Positions 1 through 11,620 of a DNA stretch of 64,000 nucleotides are shown in pieces (the stretch's first letter is position 1; the number at the start of each line of letters is the position of its first letter). This stretch comes from Hysterangium stoloniferum (lineage: Eukaryota; Basidiomycota; Agaricomycetes; Hysterangiales; Hysterangiaceae). The notes under the pieces are model-generated. The model was not told the DNA's origin, made no database searches, and was given only the letters and a program-made list of their open reading frames with translations. The stretch is from assembly GCA_015178975.1 (NCBI GenBank), contig WHVD01000087.1:124001-188000 (forward strand), written 5' to 3'. The translations under genes were made by a program, and so were the position numbers.

Positions 1-769
1 AGGACTCACTTTCAATACTCCACTTATACCTATGTATAAGGGGCAGTCACAAAAGCAATAGAGAGTGCCAGGGAAAAGGAATTCAGACAAATGAGTGTAA
101 AATAGCCCAAAAATGCAAAAGATAATGTATAAATAATTTTTAAGAGCATAAGGGAAGGTAACAATACTAACCTGAAGGTATGTTATATCTTCCAGCAAGA
201 ATAGAAACATAAATCAAGGCAAAAAGGCACAGAATATAGGGTCAATCTCACTGTATGAATAATATTTGAGCAAAAAAAGGTAAGGTTAATTACAGGGACA
301 TGACTCACCTTCAATCCTCCACTTATACTCACAGAGAGGACTTAAAAAAGCAGTGGAGAGTCCCAGAGAAAAAGAATTCAGCCAAATGGCACTAAAATAG
401 CCCAGAAATGCAAAAAGTAATGCATAAATATATTAAAACAGCATGAGAAAGCCCAAAACATACCTGGGATTATAGGACAGCCTTCAGACTGTGTTTCTCA
501 AAATTATGAATGAGAAGAACACCTGGGAAAGGGTAATCTGACTACAAATAAAAATATTTAATCATTAAAAAAAGCGAAAATTAAATAATAATAGGTAGGA
601 GCTCACCACACCTTTTATATTGCCTGAGGAGTTGAGGAAGGGTTCAGAGAATATAAATGTTCAATATGGGGGGTCCAGGGCCCGTGGATAGCCAGACTCT
701 AACTGCAGAATAATATATTTAATTATTAAAAAAGCGAAATTTAATATAATTAAATAGAGGCCTCCACAC
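1..769. repeat. Direct-repeat module W, copy 1
   Basis: This stretch reappears in the same orientation and order at 10861-11620, just upstream of the Helitron gene. Each copy holds two sub-repeats of about 300 bp that open with GGACTCAC followed by TTTCAAT (near 2 and 299 here, near 10862 and 11159 in the second copy). Read on the minus strand, the sub-repeat boundaries resemble exon ends followed by GTGAGT. No long reading frame is present. The window starts inside this copy, so its left end is unknown. I infer that it belonged to a second Helitron lying outside the window. Confidence 0.7.
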
Positions 770-1319
770 ACCTTGGTATGGGCCAAAATCCCTTGGGAAA
801 TATTCCAGAGAACAGGCCCTCACAATGTAAGGAGCACAAAGCCGGGGGAAGGAGAGGGGAAGGGAGAGAGTGTGGCAACCTCAAGGCTTTACAGTGGCCT
901 TCTGGGCTTCCCGCGGCTATGCCCCAAAATGTTCCCATGCATCATGTCACCAAAAGCTCCCGTGGCATCGAAAAAGCTCCCACGTGTGTCACAAAACATC
1001 ACAGAATGCTTCCACAGCACTAAAAAAGCTTCTGCAAATGCAAAAAGCCTCTGGGTTTGCTCCCATGCTGACTAATATGAAGGCTTAGTCACACTCTGCC
1101 ACACCTCAGGATTCGGGTGCTCCGTGCCCTCACACAGCGTCTATTTGTGCCCACAACCCACCAAGCGAAATTCATTTATATGGACAAGCTTAGGAACCCT
1201 TGCTACACTGCGGGCAGTCACTTCACGACCAGCCCCACAACTTCGCTGTGGGCTCCAGCTTGTTGGGGGGCTTTGCCCCCCAAATCCCCCTGTATCGACA
1301 ACTTTTAAGTATTTCTGAG
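770..1319. repeat. Direct-repeat module X, copy 1
   Basis: This module is shared with 11625-12165 and, in part, with 5484-5800, always in the same orientation. It contains variants of CAAAAGCTCCCGTGGCAT, a block ending CTAATAnnGA, and a G/C hairpin (TTGGGGGG, short loop, CCCCCAA, near 1263-1283), then AAGTATTTCTGAGAC. Short overlapping open frames exist but are not conserved between copies, so I do not call a gene. Confidence 0.7.
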
Positions 1320-1329
1320 ACTCATTGTT

Positions 1330-1990
1330 TGAACGGAAAGTGTTTGTAAAATGGTAAAGTGTTCAGAGAATGGAAAGTGTTTGTAAAATGGAAAGTGTTT
1401 GTAGAATGGAAAGTGTTTGGGAATGGAAGGTGGTCAGACAACAGAAAGTGTTTGTAGAATGTAAAGTGTTTGGTAAACGGAAGGTGTTCAGACAAGCAAA
1501 AAGTGTTCAGAGGACAGAAAATGTGGAAACCATGTAATGAATGGAAAGTGTTTAGAGAACAAAAAATGTGGAAACTGTGTAAAGAATGGAAACTGTGTAA
1601 AGAATGGAAACTGTGTAAAGAATGGAAACTGTGTAAAGAATGGAAACTGTGTAAAGAATGGAAACTGTGTAAAGAATGAAAAGTGTTTAGGGAATGGAAA
1701 TAACAGTTACAAAAGGAACAATGGTTACAAAAGGAACAATGGTTACAAAAGGAACAATGGTTACAAAAGGAACAATGGTTACAAAAGGATCAATGGTTAC
1801 AAAGGAAACAATGGTTACAAAGTCAAGGATGGTTACAAAGTAAACAACACTTATAAAAGAACAAATGGTTACAAAGGGAACAATGTATAAAAGGATGAAT
1901 CATTACAAAAGGAAAAATGGTTACCAAAGGAACAATGGTCACAAATGGAACAATGGTTACCAAAGGAAGAATGGTTCCAATGGTTGAATT
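1330..1990. repeat. Three adjoining 18-bp minisatellites
   Basis: Three tandem arrays follow each other. The first (about 1335-1470) is degenerate, with units like GGAAAGTGTTTGTAAAAT. The second (about 1561-1683) repeats AACTGTGTAAAGAATGGA about six times. The third (about 1699-1960) repeats GGTTACAAAAGGAACAAT, first nearly perfect and then degenerate. Because 18 is a multiple of three, the arrays stay open in several frames, which explains the apparent KEWKLC and NNGYKR peptides. The third unit resembles the 19-bp unit at 13088-13256, which also follows a copy of module X. Confidence 0.85.
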
Positions 1991-2190
1991 GTCAGTCAAC
2001 TAATTAATGTGGTCAGCTGATTTATTTATTTTGATTTAATTATGAATCATTTTGATTCATGTATTTTATTTTGATTTATTGTATTTTATTCTAATTTATT
2101 GAATTTCATTTTAATTTACTGCATTTTATTTTAATTTATTGCATTGTATTTTTATTTAATGGATATTATTTTTATTTTAGGATTGCTGTG
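1991..2190. other. AT-rich simple sequence
   Basis: Degenerate TTTTATTTTGATTTATTG-like repeats with no gene signal. A similar but longer tract (13330-13790) follows the minisatellites of the second W-X unit, so the order W, X, minisatellite, AT tract occurs twice. Confidence 0.7.
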
Positions 2191-2752
2191 ATCAGAGGAG
2201 GACAAAGAGAGAAGGAAAGGGGACATGCACCTCTGGGAGGACAGACAGGAGGCCAATCAGATGGGGAGGAAGAGAGAAGGAAACAGTACACACAGTTGTT
2301 AGAGGACAGAGAGAGGAGGTTGATCAAAGGATGAAGAGAGAAGGAAATGGCACAGGCACCCTGGAGGAAAGAGAGATAGGGCCAATCAAAGCAGGATGGA
2401 GGAAGAAGGAAAGGGTACATGCACCACCTGGAGGAAAGAGAGAGAAGGCTGATCAGAGCGGGATGGAGAGAGAAAGAAATGGTACATGCACCATCTGGAG
2501 GAAAGAGAGAGGGGCCTGATCAAAGTAGGATGGAGAGTGAAGGAAATGGTACACACACTGGCTGGAGGAAAGAGAGGAGGCCGATCATAGCAGGCCGGAG
2601 AGAGAAGGACACACCGAGGAAAGAGGAGGCCAATCAGAGGAGGACAAAGGTGAATGAAACAATACACACACTTGCTGGAGGAAAGAAGGAGGAGGCTGAT
2701 CAGAGGAGGATGGAGGAAGAAGGAAATGGAACACGCACTGGCTGAAGGAAAG
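2191..2752. repeat. GA-rich ~66-bp tandem array, part 1
   Basis: Tandem copies of a purine-rich unit of roughly 66-70 bp. It includes AGAGAGAAGGAAATGG, TACATGCAC, CTGGAGGAAAGAGAG and GGCCAATCAGAGGAGGA. About eight diverged copies lie here. The array continues at 3401-4290 and 4626-5290, so the three parts are one array split by a solo LTR and by a different repeat. Open frames on both strands come from the repeat period. Confidence 0.85.
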
Positions 2753-3400
2753 TGTGAAGAGTGGTAGAAGTTCTAACCGTTCTATATACGAAGATATCGA
2801 CCGTTGAAGTACGATACCACTATGTATTGACTGTCTAAGTCTAATACGGACCGAACACGTATTGACTATGTAGTTCAATACGGTAGAGAGAAATAGCTAT
2901 CTAAAGTAAGGTAGATAGCTAGAACGAATAAGCAGAATCGACTGGTTAAATACGATTCTGGATAACTGCTCGAGTGCAAGTAGAGTAGTTAGAGAGTCGA
3001 ATAATAGAGTAGTGTGGATGTAGTCCACGCAAGTTGAGATAGAAATTGAGTTTCGACTGATACAGTTCGAAACTCAGTTTGAATGAGTAGCTAAAGCCCG
3101 TCTGTGACGGTCGAGACGATACACCAATCACAACTTACAGGACACTAACGGGTGTCTGGGTAAGTCGTGGTTGCAGTGTAAAAAGTGTCTGAGTTCTAAA
3201 CTACTGGCGCTAGAATACATAAGTCTGGCGTGTGTGCGCCCACAAGAGTCGATGTACCGCATACATAGGTCGTCGAACTAATTATAGGTATAATGAAAGA
3301 TATAGGTATAATGAAAGAGAGAAAATAGAAATAATAAAGGAAATATAGTAAGAGCACATCCGACTATATTTCCTGAGTGTATTTCGCCATACCTCTCACA
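2753..3400. mobile_element. Solo LTR, family F, with TSD
   Basis: A 648-bp non-repetitive block interrupts the GA-rich array. It begins TGTGAAGAG and ends CCTCTCACA, giving TG...CA ends with short inverted termini. It is flanked on both sides by GAAAG (2748-2752 and 3401-3405), a perfect 5-bp target-site duplication. Base composition is unlike the array around it. No internal retrotransposon sequence is present, so this is the product of LTR-LTR recombination. No other copy of the family is visible in the window. Confidence 0.88.
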
Positions 3401-4290
3401 GAAAGAGAGGGGGGGCCAATCAGTGATCAGAGGAGGATGGAGGAAGAAGGATATGGTAGATGCGCCAGCTGGAGGAAAGAGAGAGGAGGCCAGTCAGAGG
3501 AAGACAGAAAGAGAAGGAAGCTGTACATGCACTGGCTGGAGGAAAGAGAGAGGGCCAGTCAGAGGAGGAGAGAGGAAGAGGGAAACAGTACACGCACACG
3601 CTGGAGGACAGAGAGAGGAGGCCAGTCAGAGGAAGACAGAAAGAGAAGGAAACTGTACATGCACTGGCTGGAGGAAAGAGAGAGGGCCGGTCAGAGGAGG
3701 AGAGAGGAAGAGGGAAACAGTACACGCACACGCTGGAGGAAAGAGAGAGGAGGCCAGTCTGAGGAGGATGGAGAGAGAAGTAAAGGGAATTCACACTGGC
3801 TGGAGGAAAGAGAGGGGGCCGATCAAAGGAGGACAGAGAGAGGGGGAAAAGGAACACGCACCGGCTGGAGGAAAGAGGAGGCCAATCAGAGGAGGATAGA
3901 GAGTGGGAAATGGAACACACACCGGCTGGAGGGAAGAGAGAGGGCCAATCAGAAAATGACAGAGAGAGAGGGAAAGGGAAGGCACACCAGCTGGGGGAAA
4001 GAGAGAAGGCCAATCAGAGAAGGAAAGGGAATGTGCACCCGCTGGAGGTAAGAGAGGTGGCCGATCAGAGGAGGATAGAAAGGGAAAGGGAACACGTACT
4101 GGCTGGAGGACAGAGAGAAGGACACTCGGAGGAGGACAAAGAGAGAAGGAAAGGGGACACATAGCATCTGGGGGAAAGACAGAGGGGGGCAAAAAGAGAA
4201 GGAAAGGGGACACACATCCCTGGAGGAAAGAGAGGAGGACAATCAGAGGAGGCTGAAGAGAGAAGGAAAGGGGACATGCACCAACTGGAG
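3401..4290. repeat. GA-rich ~66-bp tandem array, part 2
   Basis: Continuation of the array, about 13 units. Alternate units differ (TACATGCACTGG against TACACGCACACG), which suggests a higher-order dimer of about 133 bp between 3483 and 3760. A frame of 224 codons on the plus strand and one of 197 on the minus strand pass through the array. Both are low-complexity and I do not regard them as genes. Confidence 0.85.
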
Positions 4291-4625
4291 GGGGGGATCA
4301 GAGCAGGGTGCGTGCCCAGTCAGGCGCAAATGGGCACAGTGCATTGCGAACAGGCATGGCATGTGCGCACATCAGCAAATGCAATGCACTGTGCCCGTTT
4401 GTGCTCAAGTGGGTGTGCGCGGGTTGGCAAATGACGCAGCATGCCCATTTGTGCCCATGCCCATTTGTGCCCAAGTTGGTGGGTAGGCATGTGCCTGTGG
4501 ATGGGAGTGGGTGCGCCATGGATGAGAGTGGGTGTGCCATGGATGAGAGTGGGTGTGCCATGCCTGTTCATGCTCACACAGAAAGTGCTGTGCCCATTTG
4601 GCCCGAGTGGGTGTGCACATTTTGA
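4291..4625. repeat. GC-richer insert with 21-bp repeats
   Basis: This block separates parts 2 and 3 of the GA-rich array. It contains scattered variants of TTTGTGCCCATGCCCATT, then three tandem copies of a 21-bp unit (GTGGGTGTGCCATGGATGAGA-like) at about 4507-4565. It has no terminal repeats or TSD that I can see, so it may be an array variant and not an insertion. No gene. Confidence 0.6.
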
Positions 4626-5290
4626 GGAGGCCAATCAGAGGAGGAAGAAGAGAGAAGGACAGGGTACACGCACCTCCTGGAGGAAAGACTGAGGAGGCTG
4701 ATTAGAGGAGGATGGAGAGAGAAGGAAATGGTACATGCACCAGCTGGAGGAAAGAGAGAGGAGGATGAAGGGAGGAGGAAACAGTACATACACTGGCTGG
4801 AGGAAAGGGTGAGGGCGAAGGAGCAGTACATGCACCGGTTGGAGGAAAAAGAGAGGAGGACAAAGGGAGAAGGAGCAGTACATGCACTGGCTGGAGGAAA
4901 GAGATGGGGCCAATCAGAAGAGGACAGAGAGGGAAATAGAACGTGCACTGGCTGGAGGAAAGAGAGAGGAGTCAAATCAGCACAGGACAGAGGAAGAAGG
5001 AAATGGTAGACACACCAGCTGGAGGAAAGAGAGAGGGTCTTGATGAGAGGAGGACGGAGAGAGAAGGAAACAGTACATGCACCTGGAGGAAAGAGAGGAG
5101 GATGATCAGAGGACAAAGAAAGAGGAAATGGTACATGCACTGGCTGGATGAAAGAGAGAAGAAGTCAATCAGAGGAGGATGGAGAGAGAAGGAAACAGTA
5201 CACACACTCGCTGGAGGAAAGAGAGAGGAGGCAGATTAGGGCAGGATGGAGGGAGAAGGAAAGAGTACATGCATCACCCGTAGGAAAGAG
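4626..5290. repeat. GA-rich ~66-bp tandem array, part 3
   Basis: About ten further units of the same purine-rich repeat, ending near 5290 where GTGGATGGG-type repeats begin. Confidence 0.82.
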
Positions 5291-5480
5291 AGAGGGTGCA
5301 CCGTGAATGGGAGTGGGTGCACGGTGGATGGGTGCATAGTGGATGGGTGCACGGTGGATGGGTGCAGGTGCGTGGTGGATGGGTGTGGGTGGATGGGTGT
5401 GCAGTGGATGGGAGCAGGTGCACGGTGGATGGGGTGTGGGTGAGCTGTGGATGGGTGTGGGTGCACCGTAGATGTGCCGT
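5291..5480. repeat. GTGGATGGGTG-type short tandem repeats
   Basis: Irregular repeats of GTGCACGGTGGATGG and GTGGGTGGATGG. They are G-rich on the plus strand and carry no gene signal. They resemble the 4291-4625 block and join the GA-rich array to the third X module. Confidence 0.7.
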
Positions 5481-5483
5481 GCC

Positions 5484-5800
5484 TGTACGAATGAAGAAAA
5501 GCCCCCATGGCATTGAAAAAGCTCCCACGGCATCACAAAAGGTTCTGAAAAGATCCCACAGTGGCCAAAATGCTCCCGTGCTGACTAATAGTGACTAAGC
5601 TAATGGTGCCTAAAAACGTCCACAACCCACCGAGCAAAATTCATATATAGGACAAGCCTGGGAACCCTTGCTACGCTGTGGGGCATCACTTTGTGACCTG
5701 CCCCACAACTTCACTGCAGGCTCTGGCTTGTTGGGGGGCTTCACCCCCCAACCCCCCCCCCCATCCATGACTCTTAAGTATTTCTGAGCACTTCTAAGTA
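5484..5800. repeat. Direct-repeat module X, shortened copy at Helitron 3' side
   Basis: Shares with 770-1319 and 11625-12165 the GGCATTGAAAAAGCTCCCAC motif, the CTAATAnnGACTnAG block, CTTGCTACGCTG and the hairpin TTGGGGGG/CCCCCCAA (about 5731-5753), followed by a run of C and AAGTATTTCTGAG. It lies on the downstream side of the minus-strand Helitron gene, while the full copy at 11625-12165 lies upstream, so X flanks the Helitron as a direct repeat. Confidence 0.65.
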
Positions 5801-5925
5801 TTTACATATCACAATCACTATTAAAAAAAATTCAATCAAAACAATAAATACATTAAAACTTCAATCTAATAATACATCTTTGTACACTATATTTGCTGTT
5901 CTCTTTGTCTCTTTTAATAATATTT

Positions 5926-8900
5926 TTATCCTATTCCAACTTCTTCCCCTTGAAAGTCCCACATACAATTGCCCATGTCCAAACTTCTCAAATCTATTCC
6001 TACCACTTTCAAAGACTGTCCCTGTGACTTGTTAATCGTCATTGCAAATGCTAACTGCACTGGAAACTGAATACGATACAGTTTAAATGGCAGTTGATCA
6101 GCATTTGTAATTATTTTGATCCGTGAAAGAAATGCCATTTTTCCAGTACGTGGTCCAGTTAGGATCCACACTTGAAGTAAATGATTTTCCATTTTCACCA
6201 GTCGCAATCATGTCCCATTGAAAAGCCCCCTCTGTGGATCTATGTTCTGTAATAGCATCAATGGCACTCCTGGCTTCACCTCAAGTCGACTTGGTGAGAT
6301 TCCACCAAAATTCAGGCTGTTCAAATACTCTACAGGATACATCTCTGTCTCACTGTCTCCCTCTGCAGTATCAGCACTGTGGTACATATGACTCTCTCCA
6401 GGGAATTTATTCAGAAGTTCTGAATTAATCTCATCTACTTCTGAATTCCTTGGACACAGAATTGCCCGGTCTAAGAAGTCTTTATCTTGTCAATCTCTTT
6501 GGTCTCTATCCACATGGATGTCTGGATATATCTCTGCAATTAGATCAGACATTTCTGGACCACAGATCATATGAGGAGGGATATCCATTGTATGATCCAA
6601 AGGTCGATCCTTTCCATGGCCTATATCCAATAGCCACTGAGCAAACTGTTGACTGTCTGGATCATCCTGGTCCACCCGCATATTCTTTTTCAAGAACAGT
6701 ACCTTGATATGCTTCCACAGTTCTGATTTCTGGATACATTGTCTAATGATCTGTTCTTTTGAACCCTTTGGTACAACAGGCAAATCTGCTGGAAGTCACC
6801 TCCCCAGGCCACAATCCCTCCAAAGGGAAGATCCTCCTTGTCTAATAAATCCCTCAGGGTTCTGTCAACTGCCTCACATGTGAAATGTGACTGCATGGGA
6901 ACTTCATCCCAGATAATCAGTCAGACCTTCTTCATGAGCTCTGCTTTTTCTGAACCCTTTTTGATATGACATAGAGTATCCTTCTCACAGGGAACAGGGA
7001 TTGAAAATGTGCTGTGAGACGTGCGACCACCCTTGAGAATCATTGATGCAATTCCAGAAGATGCCACACAAAGTACAATGTAGCCCTTGGCACGACATGC
7101 ATGTGCCAGAGTATTCCATACAAAGGACTTGCCAGTCCCACCTGGACCATTCACAAAAAACAATTTGCCCTGCTGCTCCTCATCTACTGCCTTCATGATA
7201 ATCTCAAGGGCAGCTCATTGTTCAGGATTGCACTTTTCAAGATTGGCTTGGGCACTGGCATGCTCAATATTGACATTATAATCTGACTGCTCCCTAATGA
7301 GATGGTTTCCAACAATCCCATCCTAAACATCAGTGCAGTTTGGCATGGTTAGATAGTGTGAGAGGGACTTTCCAGAATAGCGGAGGATCTTATCAATCTC
7401 ATAGAGACCAAAGTCATAAATCCTGTGTGGTGATGGATTGACAATGCCATGTTTTTGCTGAAGTATGAACTTCAAATCATCACAAAGAAATACTTTGAAG
7501 TCATTCCAGAGTTCATGGGGTTGTGCAGGGGAGGACATGGTCAAAATGATAGCAAACAACCTGTGAAGTTGAAACCCAGACTCTATGTGACTGGCTTCTG
7601 TGAGGCACATGTGCCACTGGCGATTATCCTCAAGCAAACCACGTGCAACACAGGCTTGCTGAAATGTGGGATAAGTCTCACCCTCAAAAATCCTGAGCTG
7701 TTCAAATGAGGTGGCACCTTTGACAACAGTGAGCAATGTATGGAGGTGGAATCCTTCACCACTGGCGATATTGACAAAATGAATGCGCCCTATGGAAAAA
7801 CCACTTTGATGTGGCTTCCATGATTTCTTCTTGGGGACATATGTGAAATACTCAGGAAAGTCCATATAAAATGTGTCCTGGGCATGGTGTCCATTATAAC
7901 CAATGAGACCCTTGGCATTAGCTTCAAAATAAGCCATGAGAGTTGTCCCTGAACACTCTGCCCTTTGTAAAGCCTCAGCAGGACCTTGATCACCATCAAA
8001 AAGTACAGTGTTCTCCCCAGGAAGATGGACACCAAGTGCCATTACTGCAGGAACCTGGGTGTGGAGTTCATTACACATTAATTGCCAGACAGATTCATGT
8101 GCACTGACATAATGTGCATCAAGGTACTATTGAATTTCATCTGGTGTCTTTCCAAATTCCATAGTTGTACGATCATGGCCCTTGTAACAGTATTTATGTA
8201 TGTACTTCATTAACCTATTGGTAAAGGTCAACTCTACATTGATGTGGCATTCAAAGGTGAGAATCAAAATAGGGGAGTAAGGGACAACATCTCTGTTGTC
8301 ATATGTAAACTTGGGAGTTTGATAAACCCTTCCATTGTTGGGGCAACAGCATGTTGGATAGCCTTCCTCATTGACAATAGTGGCTTCACACCAATCCTTT
8401 GGATAGTGTTTACTGCATTCCTTATCTACCATACAGGCTGCATTTGGATGATCAGTTCCACAGGGACCATGGGTCATGAGTTGACCTACTAAATTAAAGA
8501 GTCTGGGATGTATTTCAGGATCTGGAAAAACAGGCAGAAACCATGGAGTCGACATCTTCTGGTGTCCTTGGCTTATTCTGCTCATCAAACCATATGAGGC
8601 AGTGCATGTGTGGAAGACCACACTTTTGGAATTCAATGACATGGATGTGGGCTACTGTTCTACCAAAGATATGGTCCTCTGTGATCATCTTGAGCAACTT
8701 AGCCTTCTTGGCAGCAAAGACCCTGGAGACTAAATTAGGATGATCAGCTGGAGTCTGGCCAGGAAGCAATTCATCAGTAACCTCCTTCCACTTGGGATTG
8801 GCTGTCATGGTGATGGAGCAGCTGGCATTGCCATACTTTCATGCAATTGCAAATGAATTTTGCAAACTTTGTCTCATATCTCTTGAACTGCCAGTAAATG

Positions 8901-10789
8901 TAGAAGGGTGTATCATATTGCTCTATCATATCCTGGAAGTCAGAAAAAGTTTGGCTATTTAGGTTTCTATTTTCCCTGTGATTCTGCCTCTGCTGCAATG
9001 CCTGCCTCAGTCCATCCTCCTGTGCCAATGCAGGATCATGGATGTAAGGTTGAGCATAACTACGTGATACACCTTCTCCATAAGGAATCAAGGCACCATG
9101 CTGGTGATACAATTCACCATGAATTTTGAAGACATATGGGCCACCACCACCTTGCAAGACAGACTCATCCAAATTGACACCCAGTGATGTAAATGCAAAT
9201 GCATTATTATAGGCACGAATATTCTTGAGAAATTCTCTGCTATTGTCTGTATTATCCTCCAGAAGAGACCTTAAAGTGTGAGGGACTGGCTCAAGTATTG
9301 GAAGGGCCACCTTTCCTCACTTGCAACACTTGCCAAATTTTGGATGTGTCTTAGAGCTATTTGAGATACGCTCATCCATCCAGTGCAAAGCTCCACAGTC
9401 TGAACACTGTATGTCCATACATCCCAAGTCATGTCTTTGAAACCTCTCCTCCACAACTGGTTGCCGTCCAATGGGTAATTGTGGAATGGGAAGAGGAGGT
9501 GGAGGCATAGCTGCAGGCTGTAAAATGGCTGGAGGTGGGGGAATAGCTGGAGGTGGGGGAATAGCTGGAGGTGGGGGAATAGCTGGAGGTGGGGGAATAG
9601 CTGGAGGTGGGGGAATAGCTGGAGGTGGGGGAATAGCTGGAGGTGGGGGAATAGCTGGAGGTGGGGGAATAGCTGGAGGTGGGGGAATAGCTGGAGGTGG
9701 GGGAATAGCTGGAGGTGGGGGAATAGCTGGGGCTAACTGTAGTTGCTGTTGCTGTTGCTGCTGTGGAACTGGATTTTCAGGTGGATGGTGAAGCTGTGGT
9801 GGTGCCCACTGCAAAATAGGTGCTTGTGGTTGTTGTGGAGCTGGATTTCCAGGTGGATGATGATGCTGTGGTGGTGCTAATTGAAAAATGGATACCTCTG
9901 CCTGGAGTTGTGGAATGGCATTAATAGGTAAATGGCCATAGTGCAATTGTGGGGCTGGATTTCCAGGTGGATGGTGAAGCTGTGGTGGTGCCCACTGCAA
10001 AATAGGTGGTTGTTGTTGTTGTGGAGCTGGATGGTGATTCTGTAGTGGTGCTAACTGTAAAATGGGTAGCTGTGCCTGGACTTGTGGAACTGCATTAAAT
10101 GATGCATGACTATGTTGTAGTGGAGCAGATGAATGACTTTGCTGTACTGGTGCAGGTACATTTCTTGGTTGATTTCCTGGTTGATGACCATGCTGTGGAT
10201 GTGGTGCTGATTGTAAAATTGGTGGCTGTAGTTGAGCAGGTTGGTCTAATGGTGGTAAAGCATTATACTGAGCATACAGAGCAGCTACTGTAGCAGAGCC
10301 AATTGCAGGCTGGACGGCTTCAATTGGTTGCTGCAGTTGAACAGCTACATTGCCTTGTGCACGACCTGGTGCCTGTGGCTGAACAGGTACATTTGCTGGT
10401 TGATGATCCTGCTGTATATGTGCAGCTGCATTTCCTTGTCCACAGCCCCGCCCCTGGCTAATAGGTTTTTTTAATGGTGGCAAAGCCAGATACTGCCTTT
10501 GCAAGGCAGCCACTGCATCAGAGCCAACTATAGCAGAGCCACCTGGCTGAGCAACCAAAAATGGATTGTCAGATTGACCTCTACTAACAGGAAGATGAAG
10601 ATCTCGGAATGGTTGAGCAGGGGGTGGTATATTAGAATTCACAGCTAAACGCCAATGACAATCAGATGGAGATGTCATTTGCAACTGTGCCCTATGCTGC
10701 CTTCGCTCCTCCTCTCGATCACGCTCAGGTGTTTGATCCATAATAATATAGCAATCACAGCAGCAGCAGCAGAGACAGAAACCCTGCAA
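5926..10789 (-). mobile_element. Decayed Helitron (RepHel gene region)
   Basis: Minus-strand remains of one Helitron protein. In order from 10789 downwards: a Pro/Gln-rich N-terminus; the CGALHWMDERISNSSK cysteine motif; a Rep domain with the HUH motif (PHMH, about 8603-8614); the MTHGPCG and YCYKGHDR motifs; the two-tyrosine motif YLDAHY (about 8110-8126); then a Pif1-like helicase with Walker A GPGGTGKS (about 7135-7160), IIWDE, GGDFQQI and the C-terminal MTINKSQGQS. These motifs define Helitrons, which move by rolling-circle replication. The true termini (5' TC, 3' hairpin plus CTRR) were not identified. The copy cannot be autonomous because the gene is broken. Confidence 0.93.
5926..10789 (-). 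pseudogene. Helitron Rep-helicase pseudogene
   Basis: The reading frame is interrupted many times. The first frame (10789-9317, 490 codons) ends at a TGA in the conserved CCxxGKV motif. After it GKVALPILEP continues in frame. Frameshifts follow near 8808 (before MTANPKWKEV) and near 8535, where a run of T on the minus strand carries one base too many. A TAG at 8127-8129 falls directly before the Rep tyrosines. More stops lie at 7323 (TAG), 7215 (TGA) and 6921 (TGA), and there is a frameshift around 6780 inside [14 protein letters not shown]. The helicase tail (PRNSEVDEINSELLNKFPG, then INKSQGQSLKVVGID) is still readable down to about 5926. Between breaks the family similarity is high, so decay is recent relative to divergence. 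Confidence 0.9.
9527..9736 (-). repeat. 18-bp coding minisatellite (AIPPPP)n
   Basis: Eleven tandem, almost identical 18-bp units (plus strand GGAGGTGGGGGAATAGCT) inside the Helitron N-terminal frame, each encoding AIPPPP. They sit next to a polyglutamine run (CTGCTGTTG-type codons, about 9740-9765) and imperfect repeats of PQLHHPPGNPAPQ. The uniformity suggests recent slippage. Proline-rich linkers before Helitron Rep domains are not part of the catalytic core. Confidence 0.9.
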
Positions 10790-10860
10790 GAGAGGGAAGA
10801 GATGAGGGGCAGAGAGTTGGAGTGAATTAGGCTAAAATAAGCCAAAGGAAATTACAGGAA

Positions 10861-11620
10861 AAGGACTCACTTTCAATACTCCACTTATACTTATAGGAAG
10901 TGGTCACAAAAGCAGTAGAGAATGCCAGGGAAAAGATATTCAGACAAATAGGTCTAAAATAGCCCAAAAATGTGAAAGATAATGCATAAATGATTTTTAA
11001 CAGAATGAGGGAAGGTACCAATACTAACCTGGAGGTATGTTATATCTTCCAGCAAGAATAGAAACAGAAATCAAGGCAAAAAGACATAGAATAGAGAGTC
11101 AATTTCACTGTATGAATAATATTTGAGCAAACAAAGCTAAGGTTAATTAAAGGGACAGGACTCACCTTCAATACTCCACTTATATTCACAGAGAGGACTC
11201 AAAAAAGCAGTGGAGAGTCCCAGGGGAAAGAAATTGAGACAAATAGGTCTAAAATGGGCCAAAATTGGGAAAAATAATGCATAAATAGATTAAAACAGCA
11301 TGAGAAAGCCCAAAACATACCTGAGATTATGGAATAGTCTTCAGACTGTGTATTTCAAAATTATGAATGAGAACAACACCCAGGAAAGGGTAATTCTACT
11401 GCAAATACATTATTTAATCATTTAAAAAAGTGAAAATTAATTAATAATTGGTAGGACCTCACCACACCTTTTATATTGCCTGAGGACTTGAGGAATGTTT
11501 CAAAGAAGATAAATGTTCAATATGGGGGGGCCAGGGCCAGTGGATAGCCAGACTGTACCTGCAGAATAATATATTTAATTATTAAAAAAGCGAAATTTAA
11601 TAGAATTAAATAGAGGCTTC
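10861..11620. repeat. Direct-repeat module W, copy 2
   Basis: Matches 1-769 through most of its length with small indels, including the two GGACTCAC sub-repeats (near 10862 and 11159) and the phrase ATAATATATTTAATTATTAAA near 11565. It lies immediately upstream of the minus-strand Helitron start at 10789, so it is probably the 5' non-coding part of that Helitron. No independent gene is supported. Confidence 0.72.

Noticed and set aside
3377..4051. 224-codon charged plus-strand frame
   Set aside because: It follows the GA-rich tandem repeat unit and is equally open on the other strand.
5926..10789. Autonomous Helitron
   Set aside because: At least five in-frame stops and three frameshifts; the Rep active-site region itself is preceded by a TAG.
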